Of a stretch of DNA of 64,000 nucleotides, positions 50,021 through 62,248 are shown one piece after another. The notes under the pieces were generated by a model that saw only the letters and a list, made by a program, of their open reading frames with translations, made no database searches and was not told where the DNA came from. Each line of letters starts with the position of its first letter. Position 1 is the stretch's first letter. The stretch spans positions 16,554,001 through 16,618,000 of the forward strand of contig OX344753.2 in the NCBI GenBank assembly GCA_947034885.2, given 5' to 3'. This DNA is from Thuidium tamariscinum. Its lineage: Eukaryota; Streptophyta; Bryopsida; Hypnales; Thuidiaceae. A program made the position numbers and the translations under genes.

Positions 50021-50234
50021 TGTTGAGAACTAGTAGAAACCATAGTGTGAACGCTCTCCATAAGGCGTGACGTATTAGTCAACAAAGTATTTCTTAGCCA
50101 ATAGGAAGAGTGTACTATTGATTGTCTCTCTCTCTTTGTGTATACTTCCATTCTTCAATGTTAGATGGTATATTTTTCTCTTGCAACTTTGGTGTTTGTG
50201 TTTTAAGCTTTTGTTTCGTTTATTATACTCAACA
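50021..50234 (+). mobile_element. Copia-like 5' LTR fragment
   Basis: A 214-bp segment starts TGTTGAGAAC and ends CTCAACA (TG…CA with a 7-bp terminal inverted repeat). It is followed at once by CGTTATCAGCATG, resembling the GTTATCAGCA sequence next to many plant Ty1/Copia 5' LTRs (primer-binding region). No second LTR and no gag-pol are seen before unit homology resumes near 50806, so it is a truncated copy or a tiny LTR element. Confidence 0.6.
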
Positions 50235-50805
50235 CGTTATCAGCATGCTCTATTTTGTACTTTCATTTTTAGTTCTTTAAAGATTTTGTCCATCCGGTTT
50301 AGTTTTAGTTTTTGAGAGGAGGTTTTGCAACCCCCTTTGTGCTCTTCTTTATCTGCACTCTTTTGACCTATTTTCCAATCCCCTGGACTTCACCTCCATC
50401 TGATCCACCCCATCTGACCCCCCGACCCCCCATCTGACTCTCTATCAAACTCCCTATTTGGGCTCATCTTCCTTCCCCCATCTTCTCCTTCCATCTGCTT
50501 CCTTCCTACCTTCCCTTCCAAACCACTTGTTTGCAAGCTCACATTAGTTTTTAGTTTATTTTTATTTTTATTTTTTATTTATTTTTTATTTATAATTATT
50601 TTTCTAAAATACAAATATTATAATCTTTATCTTTATTTTTATCCTCTTCTTGATCTTCATCTATATTTTATTTTTACCTTATTAATTTTACATTTTAATT
50701 TTACTTTATCTTTATCTTCCTCTTTATCTTCTCTTTCTCTTTCTCTTTCCCTTTTTCTTATCTTTATCTTTATCTTCCACTTCATTAATCTTTATCTTCT
50801 ATTCA
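50235..50805. other. LTR leader and pyrimidine-rich low-complexity DNA
   Basis: C/T-rich at 50335-50530 and then TTTATCTTTATC-like at 50540-50795. No gene. Confidence 0.5.
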
Positions 50806-51432
50806 AAACAAATGACCAACATATACACCTTTAAGAAGAAGGTAACTTAAGAAGGAAAAACATAGAAAAATTCTTTAATTAGGAGAACTAGAAAAGTGCC
50901 AAATCTTAAGAAAATATGTACTTTGACACTTTAATTGTAATAAATAGGGAAAACAATTTACAAATAAACTAAAAATTGGTCATTTGAGGGGACTTGATGT
51001 TGATGAGATTTCACCAAAAGAATGATCTTGAAACCATCTTCAATATTCAAAAGTGCACGCAGCAGGAAATCCTATTTGCATCAATGTGGAAGACAAAAAT
51101 AATAAATTTTAGATACCCCTTAGTAGGAACATGCCCACCTACTATGGGAATAGACCACATAAATTTCATCTCTGGATCATTAATTGTGGATACTCCCCAA
51201 TACTCAAAATCACGAAACGGCAAAGTGTGATAAATTAGCAAAATTGAATTTTTATATAAAATAATTTTATTTAATTTGTGAAAAATAAAGGATATGATTT
51301 TGATCAAGACAACCATCTTCAATAAAAATTTAAGTTCATTGTGTTTATTCTTCAAAAATTATAGCAAATTACATCTCCATCACTTAGCTCTAAATGTAAC
51401 GCAAAAAAGACCAATCTTTCTTGCAATCACCC
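50806..51432. mobile_element. truncated copy of the 12572-13272 TIR element
   Basis: Homologous to 12647-13272 and ending TTTCTTGCAATCACCC, followed by ACTTG. Its left end was replaced by the LTR-bearing segment. Confidence 0.7.
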
Positions 51433-51437
51433 ACTTG

Positions 51438-53755
51438 CACAACAACGGACTTGAGTTGATACTTGTAAATAAAATTCTTAACCAACATTGAACTATCCTT
51501 AAATGTGACCTATAATAAGAATATGATTGGTCAATTCTTTGAGCCATGAGGTTAAGAAGGAATCTAAAAAGGTAGTTCAATTAAATATTTAGGAAATAGA
51601 AATGGAGTTTGAGAACTAGATAAGGTTATTCTACCTTTTTTAATAGACAAGGTTGGTTATAAAGAGAACTATTCTACATCTAGTATAAAATATCTCTAAA
51701 TGTTTTCACACATGCAAGAATTTTGATAAGTCTATTTGTGATTACCAATCTTTGGAGGTTAAAAGCTTTAACAATCCTATATTTATAATCATGAAGGACC
51801 TGGGTAATTTTGGAATGAGTGATAAAAAAATTACCACTAATGCTTTAGTAAAAACAAAAAGCATTATTTTGAAACTCAACCGTACAAGCTCATACTAGAA
51901 TAGTATGGAAATTTGTAGACCACATAGATAGTAAGATAATACTAAAATGTTTGAATTCCGAACCTCCCCTTGCCCAATAAGGCTAGGTTGACATATGTTG
52001 TTTTTGACAGACTTGGAGAAATCTTTTACCCAAAACAACAAAATAATTATGTAGGAAAACAACCATTAGATCTTGAAGTCATCTTCTTGAACATCAACAT
52101 ACAAGATTTACAACTTACGAATTTATAAGAAATTAGAGATTGTACGTATTAAACATAATTTTTAAAATTTTTTGGCACTTGTAGACACTTGAAGAGTGTA
52201 GCATAAGAGGATTTTTGGGCCCGCAGAAGACCATTTCAGGGGTGTTCCCCGAAATTGTTCCCACTGCTGCAAACCAGCCCCATGCTGGTCTGAATTTTTG
52301 AATTTTGAAAAAAAAATTAAAATTTTTTTTTTCAAAAAACTTCAGATTTTATTAAAGAGAGAAAAAATGATGTAAGAAAATTAAATTAAAAATAAATATA
52401 TTTAATATTTAATTAAAATTAATAAAAACTTATTATTTTCTGACGTGGCAGTCGCTCGACCACATCAGCATCACGTTCCCAGCATTCCCAATGCATTCCC
52501 AGCGTTTGGGAACTCACAGTTTTGTACAGCAGCTGAAAATCCTCTTACGCATTTTGCTAGCACCATTGTCAATAACTTAAACAAATAAAGAAAAAAAATG
52601 CTCCATAAACACCTTAATTGGAGAGATTGCGTCTTCATCCAAAATGACTCCAAATGATTCTAGAAGAGAGCTACAATTTGAAAGTTGTTTCAAAGAACCA
52701 CATTTATTTATAGGATAGTTGCAAGAAACACTTTCATTTTTGGCTCAAAATGGTTGGAGTATTGGAGTACCGTAACTTTTGAAATTTTTTTATTTTTAAA
52801 TAAAATAAAATATGGATAATTTCTAAAGCATTTAAAATAGTATATGTGTGAAAATTTAGGCCTAAAAAAATTATCTCTAAAACTTAAGCACAAAAAAAGA
52901 GTGATGAAAAAAGCAAAAAAATAAATACTTTGGAATTTAGTTTTTAGAAAATAGTAAAAGAATTAAAAAAATCAACTAAAAGAAGTCATTTTTTCAACTT
53001 GAAGATTCTTTTTCTCAACCACTTGCATCTTTGAGGAAAAAAATGTATTTTTTTTCCACATGCGTAAAGGTAGTGCATTTGAGCACAATCATGTGGAAGG
53101 TGGATATCCAATTAGAAGGTAGGCATGTTTTAGTAGAAGTCCTTGTATCCCAATTTTGACCTTCAAATTTGCGTTTTTGGGTTGGTAACAATACTAAGAC
53201 TATTCTTGTAAGATTGTTTAACTGGGATTGTAATAGTACCCACTAAGATGGTAATAGTATATTACAACCAAATATATCAACTATATCTACCTATCACAAT
53301 TGATATCAGATAATATGATTACCAATGTGACATATAGTAATGATAGTCATCTTATGATAAAGAAATCTAGTAATGAAGATTTAACGTTGTTGATGAGACT
53401 CTGTATATGTATAATGTGGACTATCTTGTGATGACCAATGGTTTACTCATCGATATTTAGGTATGATCCACTAACTGATATTTACGTATGATCCACTAAC
53501 TAATACGTATTATCCATCATTAATGAACATTGGAAACTAGTCCATCATCATCATTGTCTATTATTGTGATTATTGTTGATTCAACCATTCAACCATAACA
53601 TAAAACATAAAATGCAACAATAACAAATAACATCATTTTCTTATATATAATTACAAATTCAACTTAAAAATAAAATTGCACACCTACATTCTTCAAGTCA
53701 AATTTGTATGTCACCAAAATCACCAAGGAAAAAGGAAATCTTGTTGTTGAATATA
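51438..53755. other. unit B intergenic DNA with two empty sites
   Basis: Co-linear with 13278-16519 of unit A but without the 704-bp element (single ACTTA at 52113-52117) and without the TA MITE (single TA at 53234-53235). Part of the A sequence near 15300-15650 is also missing. Confidence 0.7.
52203..52547. mobile_element. short MITE, ATAAGAGGATTTTT family, unique to unit B
   Basis: Ends ATAAGAGGATTTTT and AAAATCCTCTTA; GCA is found on both sides. It interrupts GTGTAGCATTTTGC, which is whole in units A and C. A GACGTGGCAG…CCACATCAG palindrome lies inside. Confidence 0.8.
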
Positions 53756-55033
53756 TTATGGAGGACAAAGACTAAGACAGAGATTGCTTCCATAAAGAAT
53801 ACCCTCTTCTAAAACATTAGAAACCACTGGACACGTATGCCACGTCCTGTTGGACAAATTGAACACTATGCAGGAGCAAAGGAAGATAGAATTTGCCAAC
53901 CCAATGACAAATCTACGCATATGCCATGCATTTTTTAAGAAAGAGAGGACATGGACATTATTATGTGCTAACTGGACTATCATTTCCCTTCCCAACGTTG
54001 ATAAATGTATGTACTCCCTTCTTGCAAGGATGAACTCAATAATCTCAATAGAGTTCAGTTGCTCATGCCAATAGCCAATCCTCATGGTCACACAAAATAA
54101 GCGGCCATCGCTTACTACTAGATGGGGCAAAACATGAAGATCATGATTATCATAAGGGACATCAATCCCAAGGTCAGAAACCACACCTGTTACCTTATTG
54201 TAAGAAAGGAGCATGGCATGCAACCCATCATGGTGAGAAAAGAGAGTGTAAAATTCATCCTTTAAGATGGCAGAAGCATAGGGCACCTTACGCCATCCAC
54301 TCAGAGCATTAAGATGCCCTAGGACGGCAGCAGATGTCCTCCAGCTTGCTGTCTTTGACTTGTAAATATAAGCTGCAGCGTTTGGCTGTAGGGCGTCTTC
54401 AGCAAGAGCAATAAAAAAGATCTCATACTCCGTCGAATCCCTATCTGTGGACATCACAACCCATTCAGGTCTTTTCGACCATCCTGCAAAGTGCGGAAGC
54501 TGCTTGACAGTTTGTAATACAAGATTGCACACAAGCAGTGCGTTGGCGTGCGTTTCCAGTTCAGAACGAGATTTGCACCAACCCTCCGTGATGTCATACG
54601 ACAAACACAACAACCCTTCGTCAGTTGCCAGAATGGTCCTCTGGGGAAAGCGCCACCCCTCTGCAAGGTAACGCACAAGAATTACCTTCTGCCTTATAAA
54701 CTCGGCAAGGAAGTCACTGCTTAAATGGAAGAACCTCTTGTTGGCCACATCCAGAACCTCCCAACCCCGCTCACTCCAATCCTCCCGGTCACTCAGTTCA
54801 GCCCAAGCACCCCAAGCATGCCAGGCATCCCGGGCACTAATAAGAACGTACTCTTCTGGAGATGAGGCTCGAGCATGACGTGAGGCAAAGTCAGGGTCAT
54901 GACTTATGAATCTGTTCCATTCCTTTGAGACCGCCCGAAACCGACACAAAGAGGCGAGTGGAAGAAACGTCACGACCACCTCAAGTAAATCCAAAGGAAG
55001 TTCTCTCCACACTCTCTCCATCTTGCTTGTCAT
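53756..55033 (-). CDS. F-box protein with beta-propeller-like C-terminal region (gene 2)
   Basis: 425-residue uninterrupted minus-strand frame. The F-box at about 10-50 matches genes 1 and 3 (LPLDLLEVVVTFLPLASL, CRFRAVSKEWNRFI). It differs most from the other two. After EEYVLIS it has an extra Trp/Ala/Asp-rich stretch (AWHAWGAWAELSDREDW) that lengthens the segment by about 13 residues. Near the C-terminus it has KNAWHMRRF where the others have NHAWGV. The C-terminal strands (LLVCNLVLQTVKQL, YIYKSKTASW, FNLSNRTWHTCP) suggest a substrate-binding beta structure. The expected role is an SCF ubiquitin-ligase receptor; the substrate is unknown. Its open frame after long divergence suggests it is still functional. 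Confidence 0.88.
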   Translation of the reverse strand: MTSKMERVWRELPLDLLEVVVTFLPLASLCRFRAVSKEWNRFISHDPDFASRHARASSPEEYVLISARDAWHAWGAWAELSDREDWSERGWEVLDVANKRFFHLSSDFLAEFIRQKVILVRYLAEGWRFPQRTILATDEGLLCLSYDITEGWCKSRSELETHANALLVCNLVLQTVKQLPHFAGWSKRPEWVVMSTDRDSTEYEIFFIALAEDALQPNAAAYIYKSKTASWRTSAAVLGHLNALSGWRKVPYASAILKDEFYTLFSHHDGLHAMLLSYNKVTGVVSDLGIDVPYDNHDLHVLPHLVVSDGRLFCVTMRIGYWHEQLNSIEIIEFILARREYIHLSTLGREMIVQLAHNNVHVLSFLKNAWHMRRFVIGLANSIFLCSCIVFNLSNRTWHTCPVVSNVLEEGILYGSNLCLSLCPP

Positions 55034-56030
55034 GACGGGCCTCTGATGTTGAATCGCAATTCACGGTGGGCTTGCTCGTACTTCAGAATACGCTCCCTAG
55101 CGATTCCTTATGCTGCAACACAAGATAGCAAGTACTCAGATCATGTAGATCACACATTTGACAGGAACGGCTGACTATTTCTGAAATTTTCACGCAAGTA
55201 CTTTTCTACATGCTCCCACGATCGCCACAGAACAGGATTACTGCATTAGATCTCTTTAGCAATGCACGTCACGATTCGGTTATATTCAAAATACTTGGGA
55301 GATTGGTAATACAAGTTATTGAATATTATAATACTGCTGGGCTAACACCTCATACAATACAAATCCCCACCCCTTTCAAAAATATACCACAAACATCCAG
55401 CAATGATGCCAATCGATCGGAAACATGGGAGAGATGAGACACTCGCATATTTCTCAAATCGATCGGAAAACATGGGAAACATCAGAAATAGACGAGAGTA
55501 TGTTAACGACAACAAATCCCGCAGAAAGTGATACAGTTTGCATCAATGATTGCTGAACAACTTGCAGATTCCAACTACATATAGCGTGACACGAACGAAA
55601 TTCGATCATTTTTTGAAGATGTGCTGAAGCGTCTGTAGGCAGGAACCAGGCGGATTAAGAGAATAACTGTACACAGACCTTCAAACCTCGTTTTCTTCGT
55701 CCAACTCCCCACAGAAACCCTAACAAGTGCAGGTGTGTGGGTCTTGCTGGCAATGTACGATAATTAAGATGCAGCATGCATCGCTGGAAACTTCAGTCCA
55801 CACCAATTTGAATTTCAAATTCGTACACTTCAAACTTGAATCCGCACACAACCTAATCCCTAATTGAAACCGCAAAAGCCATCAAGAAGCTCCACAAAGC
55901 CGATCGATCTGCTCACCCGTTGCTAAAGAGCTTCCCCAGTCGCACGAAGAAGAGCGGCTAGCGTCCTCAAATCATCGAGGACATATATGACTGGAACTAG
56001 ATTATTATGCAGTTGCAGATGGATCGACAA
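55034..56030. promoter_or_regulatory. conserved 5' flank of F-box gene 2
   Basis: Counterpart of 17750-18760. Strong conservation over about 1 kb upstream of the start suggests shared promoter and 5' UTR. Confidence 0.5.
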
Positions 56031-56424
56031 ATGAAGAGAAGGAATCGCTTCCAATTTCTATGAAGAGAAACGGCGACAGAGTGTTGCACAGCAACTGATC
56101 GGTCACTCAACTGCAAGTCGGAAAGTAAAAGGTAAGGATAGATTTATAAATATAAACTTATATATATATCCAAAGTTACCTTTTACTTTCCGACTTGCTG
56201 GAAGAAACTTCGGATTTATAAATATAAACTTACATATATTTATAAATCCGAAGTTTCTTCCAGCTAGTCGTATATCCTACCAGTTCAAAGCAGTCGTCAA
56301 CATGGCAAAGCATTGGGTTCAGCTTCCTGCTTGCATCCAAAAACGTAATCAATCGAATTGGATCCCAAACACTGTATCGTATGGCAGATGCTAAGTATCC
56401 TCAGGCATGGAGTCTTTGAAGATC

Positions 56425-56846
56425 CTCAATCTTATAAACACGTATATACTTGGTTTCTCCCCTGCTCTTTGGACACAATTATTGAGTTTTCTAAATTCCT
56501 TTGGAATGAGTGTAGGGGATTGTACTTGACAAAATCCTATCCAGATTAGAGAGGACCCTGGCGTATTTACAGACAACCTCAGCATTCTCCACAAACACTT
56601 TCAAGTCAGGATTGGGGGGACTTCTTCTGCAGGACCTTAAAAAACATCAAAGTTAGAAGAAAGAAACACTATACAAACCTCCGGATCTTCTATATTAGTA
56701 CAAGCTAAGCTTGATACATATAATTATGATGCAGTAGTAAACTTGAGGATGCAGCAATTAGCTGAACTTGTGAAACTTACTGTTGAATATCAAAACTGTG
56801 GAGAACGGCGCCACATAACCTGAAAATTGCTGATACGATGCACTTA
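56425..56846. other. unassigned sequence right of unit B
   Basis: Not shared with unit A. A 63-codon frame spans the junction (56358-56549) but no family is recognised. Confidence 0.4.
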
Positions 56847-57147
56847 AGGTAGTATGCTCTAAAAGCGAGCGCTGTTCTAAAAGCGATCATGACACAGGGG
56901 TACATTTCGGATTCTGCAATGTGCTAGAGGTGTATATTTCAGCAGGTGGTTGCTTTTAGTGACCACTGCACTTGAACTTTAAAAATTCATAACTAATTCT
57001 ACACAAGTTCAAAAAAGATGAAACAACTTGGGTTAGATGCCAATTCCATTTTCCTTCCTATGAAAATTTACTGAAAATTGATTCAAGGAGTTTAGCTTCC
57101 CCAAAGGCAATCAGCTCTTAAATGGTCGCTTTTAGAGCATACTACCT
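56847..57147. mobile_element. 301-bp MITE with TA target
   Basis: The ends AGGTAGTATGCTCTAAAAGC and its complement (…AGAGCATACTACCT) extend over about 24 bp. TA dinucleotides flank at 56845-56846 and 57148-57149. The AGGTAGT start and AAAAGCG phrase resemble the AGGTAGGTACACCC family, so the two may be related subfamilies. Confidence 0.85.
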
Positions 57148-57149
57148 TA

Positions 57150-57376
57150 CTTGCCATACATTTGCACTCTCTGCAAAAGGCTTCTCAGGTTGAATTCGTC
57201 CTTGTTCGACCTCATGCCGAAGTTGTCATGCAACGTGAGCTCAGGCACTGCCACGGCTCGGAAGGCCCCCAATTCCATCACCTTCACGAGGTCACTGGCC
57301 ACGGTCACGCTCAAGAGAGCCTCCTTGTCCACCGAGGCCTTCCGACACACGTCGACCAGCTGCACCTGATTCTCCT
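57150..57376 (-). pseudogene. orphan GC-rich coding fragment
   Basis: About 75 codons on the minus strand with strong GC third positions, unlike its surroundings. It includes LVDVCRKASVDKEALL, VASDLVKVMELGAF and FNLRSLLQRVQMYGK. It looks like one helical exon of a larger protein, but I do not recognise the family. One edge abuts the TA MITE and the other is the unit C junction at 57377, so the rest of the gene is missing here. Confidence 0.5.
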
Positions 57377-58318
57377 GCAATCAAGAGTTCCCTTTTATTT
57401 GGGAAACCACTCCAAAGTTCATTAGAAGGAATTTTCTTTTTCATATTTTGAAGAAATGGGAAAAAAAAATTGAAACTAAAACTGTGATTCATATATGATA
57501 GATGGACTTTATTCCCTTAAAGACAATTTGATCTTTACATGCCATTTTGAATGGATCTATATGAAATTTGACACAAGGTGTAGAAGTGTATTACCTTCTT
57601 GGGAATATAGTTTTTTCTTTCTTTCCCCCATTGAGTGTCCACGCCAAGAGTTATGCTATCCAAAAAAATTGAGGCAAGACGGGTAATTAGGGAATCTTTT
57701 GCTAAACACCACATCTACCTCAGGAAATTTGGTGGGTATGTAGCTCATACCAATGCTGCTAGCATGTGAGCCTAGAAATGTGAGCCTAGAAATTTGAGCC
57801 TACGAGCCTTGAGCCTAGACATAAGTAGGTACCCTACAACCATTGAAGGTGTTTATAACATATGTACCTATAACGTAAGTGCTCTATGACCATAGAAGTT
57901 GCCTATAGCATAGGCATCTAGATTTATGGGCTCAAGATCCTAAGCTCACATGGTAGCAACCGTATTTAAGCATAGGCACAAAAAATCTTTTTTTTAAAAC
58001 TTCAAACAATAGAATCTTTTAATCCATGTCATTAAACTTTTTTGAAATATTTCCCACATTTCTAATCGATAGTCTAGTACAAATTTACATGATTGAACTT
58101 CAAAAACAAATTTTAAAATTTTTTCTTGCTAACCTAAAAGAGTTAGTTTTTCACAATATATGCTAAAATGTACTAAAATCTTTTAGGGGTTCTTCCCACC
58201 CTTATAGAATTTTTGGCCATAAAAATTGATGTAATAAATTTGGACAAGAATTTACTATAAAAATTAAGAAATGGTTGACTTCTTCAATAAATAAATAAAA
58301 TTCCATTTTATAAATTTG

Positions 58319-59006
58319 GGTAGTTGAAAAAAATGCAGCCTATTTGGTAGCATTTATGCAATTTTTTTTATTACTATAAAATTAGAAAACAAATAAAAAA
58401 ACAAATGACCAACACATACACCTTTAAGAAGAAGGAAAAACATAGAAAAATTCTCTAAGTAGGATAACTAGAAAAGTGCCAAATCTCAAGAAAATATATA
58501 CTTTGACACTTTAATTGTAAAAAATAGGGAAAAAAATTTACAAATAAATTAAAAATTGGTAATTTGAGGGGACTTGATGTTGATGAGATTTCACCAAAAG
58601 AATGATCTTGAAACCATCTTCAATATTTGAAAGTGCTCGCAGCAGGAAATCCTATTTGCATCAATGTGGAGGACAAAAAATAATAAATTTTAGACGCCCT
58701 TTAGTAGGAACATGCCTGCACACTATGGGAATAGACCACATAAATTTCATCTCTGGACCATCAATTATTGATACTCCCTAATACTCAAAATCACCAAACA
58801 TCAAAGTGTGATAAATTAGCAAAATTGAATTTACATATAAAATGGTTTTATTTAATTTTTGAAAAATAAAAGATGATTTTGATCAAGACAACCATCTTCA
58901 ATAAAAATTTAAGTTCATTGTGTTTATTCTTCAAAAATTATAGCAAATTACATCTCCATCACTCTAAATGTCATGCAAAAAGGATCGGTTTTTCTTGCAA
59001 TCACCC
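58319..59006. mobile_element. TIR element with 5-bp target duplication (ATTTG), unit C copy
   Basis: Same insertion as 12572-13272, with ATTTG at 58314-58318 and 59007-59011. Confidence 0.8.
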
Positions 59007-59690
59007 ATTTGCATAATAACAAACTTCAGTTGATACTTGCAAATAAAGTTCTTAACCAACATTGAACTATCCTTAAATGTGACCTATAATAAGAATATGA
59101 TTGGTCAATTCTTTGAGCCATGAGGTTAGGAAGGGATCTAAAAAGGTAGTTCAATTAAATATTTAGGAAATAGAAATGGAGTTTGAAAACTAGATAAGGT
59201 TATTCTACCTTTTTTAATAGACAAGGTTGGTTATAAAGAGAAGTATTCTACATCTAGTATAAAATATCTCTAAATGTTTTCACACAGGCAAGAATTTTGA
59301 TAAGTCTATTTGTGATTACCAATCTTTGGAGGTTAAAAGCTTTAACAATCCTGTATTTATAATCATGAAGGACCATGATCATTTTGAAATGAGTGATAAA
59401 AAAATTACCACTAATGCATAAATAAAAACAAAAGCATTATTTTGAAACTCAACCGTACAAGCTCATACTAGAATAGTATGGAAATTTGTAGACCACATAG
59501 ATAGTAAGATAATAATGACATGTTTGAATTTTGAACCTCCCCTTGCCCAACAAGGCTAGGTTGACATATGTTGTTTTTGGCATACTTGGAAAAATCCTTT
59601 ACCCAAAACAACAAAATAATTATGTAGAAAAACAACGATTTGATCTTAAAGTCATCTTCTTGAACATCAACATAAAAAATTTACAACTTA

Positions 59691-60394
59691 GGTCATTGCA
59701 AGAAAGACCTGCTGAAAAGCGAAGCGTTTTGCACAGTACTCACTTTTTTCTTTGGGGGTACTATAAAAAATATTTTTGATGTATACACCTTTAAGAAGAA
59801 GATACCCTAAGAAGGAAAAGCATAGAAAAATTCTCTAAGTAGGAGAACTAGAAAAGTGCTGAATTTCATGAAAATTATAACTTTCACTATAGTTTCACAT
59901 TTTAATTTGTAAAAAATAGGGAAAGTAATTTTTCTTAAAACTAAAAATTGAAGACTTTATAGTAAAGGTATTTCACCAAAATAATGATCCAAAAACTATC
60001 TTGATTGTTCAAAAATGTGCGCGCAAGGGAGGCTTGTTAGCACAAATGTAGAGGAAAGAGAATAATGATTTTTTAAATTTCCTTTGGTGGAAACATGCCT
60101 ACTTAGTTTGGGAATAGAGCCTAGAAATCTCAGCTCTAAATTATTTATTTAAAGTACTCCCCAGTACTAAAAAACCCTAAACCATACAGTGTGACAAATT
60201 AGAGAAATTAGAATTTAAATATAAAATTATTTTTGAAAATTTCTGAAAAATAAGGATTTTGATAACCATCAAGTCAACCATCTTCAATAAAAATTTCAAG
60301 TTCAAAGAATTGATGCTTCAAAAGTTATAGCTCATGACAACTCCGTCACTCAAAGTGTGACGCCAAATAGTACAAGTCTTTCTTGCATTCACAC
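59691..60394. mobile_element. TIR element with 5-bp target duplication (ACTTA), unit C copy
   Basis: Same insertion as 13958-14661, with ACTTA on both sides. The length is again 704 bp. Confidence 0.88.
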
Positions 60395-60399
60395 ACTTA

Positions 60400-61483
60400 T
60401 GAATTTATAAGAAATTAGAGATTATACATATTAAACATAATTTTTAAATTTTTTGGCACTTGTAGACACTTGAAGAGTGTAGCATTTTGCTAGCACCATT
60501 ATCAATAGCTTAAATAGATAAAGAAAAAAAATGCTCCATAAACACCTTAATTGGAGAGATTGCCGGGGAGATTGCGTCTTCATCCAAAATGACTCCAAAT
60601 GATTCTAGAAGAGAGCTACAATTTGAAAGTTGTTTCGAAGAAGCACATTTATTTACACGATAATTGCAAGAAACATTTTCCATTTTTGGCTCAAAATGGT
60701 TGGAGTATTGGAGTACTCTAACTTTTGAAATAAATTTTTTTAAATAAAATAAAATATGGATATTTATAAAGCATTAAAAATAGTATGTGTGAGAAAATTT
60801 AGGCCTAAAATATTATCTCTAAAACTTAAGCACAAAGAAAGAGTGTTGAAAAAAGCAAAAAAATAAATACCTTGGAATTTAATTTTTAGAAAACAGTAAG
60901 AAAATCAAAAAAATAAACTAAAAGAAGTCATCTTTTCAACTTGAAGATTCTTTTTCTCAACCTTTTGCATCCTTGACGAAAAAAAATGTATTATTTTTCT
61001 ACAAGTGCAAAGGTAGTGCACTTTGAGCACAATCATGTGGAAGGTGGATATCCAACTAGAAGGTAGGCATGTTTTATGATAGGAGGTCCAAAAAGCAACC
61101 ATGTAAGAAGAAGACCTCTATAAAGAATTGAAGGCACTCGATGAATATTTTCAAAATTGAAATGTAAAGACAAATCAGTGACGTAGCACTTGCAACCTCC
61201 ATGAGAATTTTATGAGCCAAAAAATATTAATTACAAATTTATGAAGGAAGAACACAATAGGTACCTATTATTGTTCGTAGGTAGAAGTTATAATGAGCAC
61301 ACTAGTAGCAATGAGGAAATGAAGGACATCCTAGAATGCATGAAAGCATTGCCAATAAAACTTTCTGGAAGTATTCATAAAGTTTGGTCCTTGTATCCCA
61401 ATTTTGACCTTCAAATTTGCATTTTTGGGTTGGTAACAATACTAAGACTACTCTAGTAAGATTATTTAACTGGGATTGTAATA
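60400..61483. other. unit C intergenic DNA
   Basis: Co-linear with 14667-15754 of unit A; no gene supported. Confidence 0.45.
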
Positions 61484-61735
61484 AGGTAGGTACACCCAAA
61501 AGCACCCTGTTCCTAAAAGTGCCATCTACAATGCACATACATTTCCGAAATCAATCATAATCACAGACTGTAGATGGCACTTTTAGAAACAGACTTTGAC
61601 TGTTAATAACTTTTGCATATGGTATCCAAATCTTGTGTTCTTTGGTGCATTGGAACATGCTTTCATTTGCCAACAAGACTACATACAGGAACTAGGCTTA
61701 GTATGAATAAGTGGCGCTTTTGGGTGTACCTACCT
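61484..61735. mobile_element. MITE, AGGTAGGTACACCC family, unit C copy
   Basis: Same insertion as 15755-16006, with TA at 61482-61483 and 61736-61737; 252 bp. Confidence 0.9.
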
Positions 61736-62248
61736 TAGTACCTACTAAGATGGTAATAGTATATTACAACCAAGTATATCAACTATATCTACCTATCACA
61801 GTTGATATTAGATAATATGATTACTAATGTGACATATGGTAGTGATAGTCATCTTATGATAAAGGAATCTAGTAATGAAGATCTAGCATTGGTGATGAGG
61901 ACTATGTATACATATAATGTGGACTATCTTGTGATCACCATTCACCAATGGTTTACTGATCGATATTCACTTATGATCCACTAACTAATACTCATTACCC
62001 ATCATTAATGAACATTGGTGACTAGTCCATGACTCCATGCTCATCATTGTCTATTATCCTAATTACTGTTGATTCAACCATTCAACCATGACATAAAACA
62101 TAAAGTGCAACAATAACAAATAACATCATTTTCTTATATATAATTACAAATTCAACTTAAAAATAAAATTGCACACCTACATTCTTCAAGTCAAATTTGT
62201 ATGTCACCAAAATCGCCAAGGAAAAAGGAAATCTTGTTGTTGAATATA

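Larger units (their letters stand above)
28559..56424. repeat. segmental repeat unit B (expanded)
   Basis: Co-linear with unit A from 28559 (matching 7031) to about 56424 (matching 19017). Relative to A it carries insertions at 29845-30610, 32567-47865, 48069-48448, about 49283-49860 and 52203-52547, and a replacement at about 49943-50805. It lacks two elements that A and C share (13958-14661 and 15755-16006). Confidence 0.9.
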
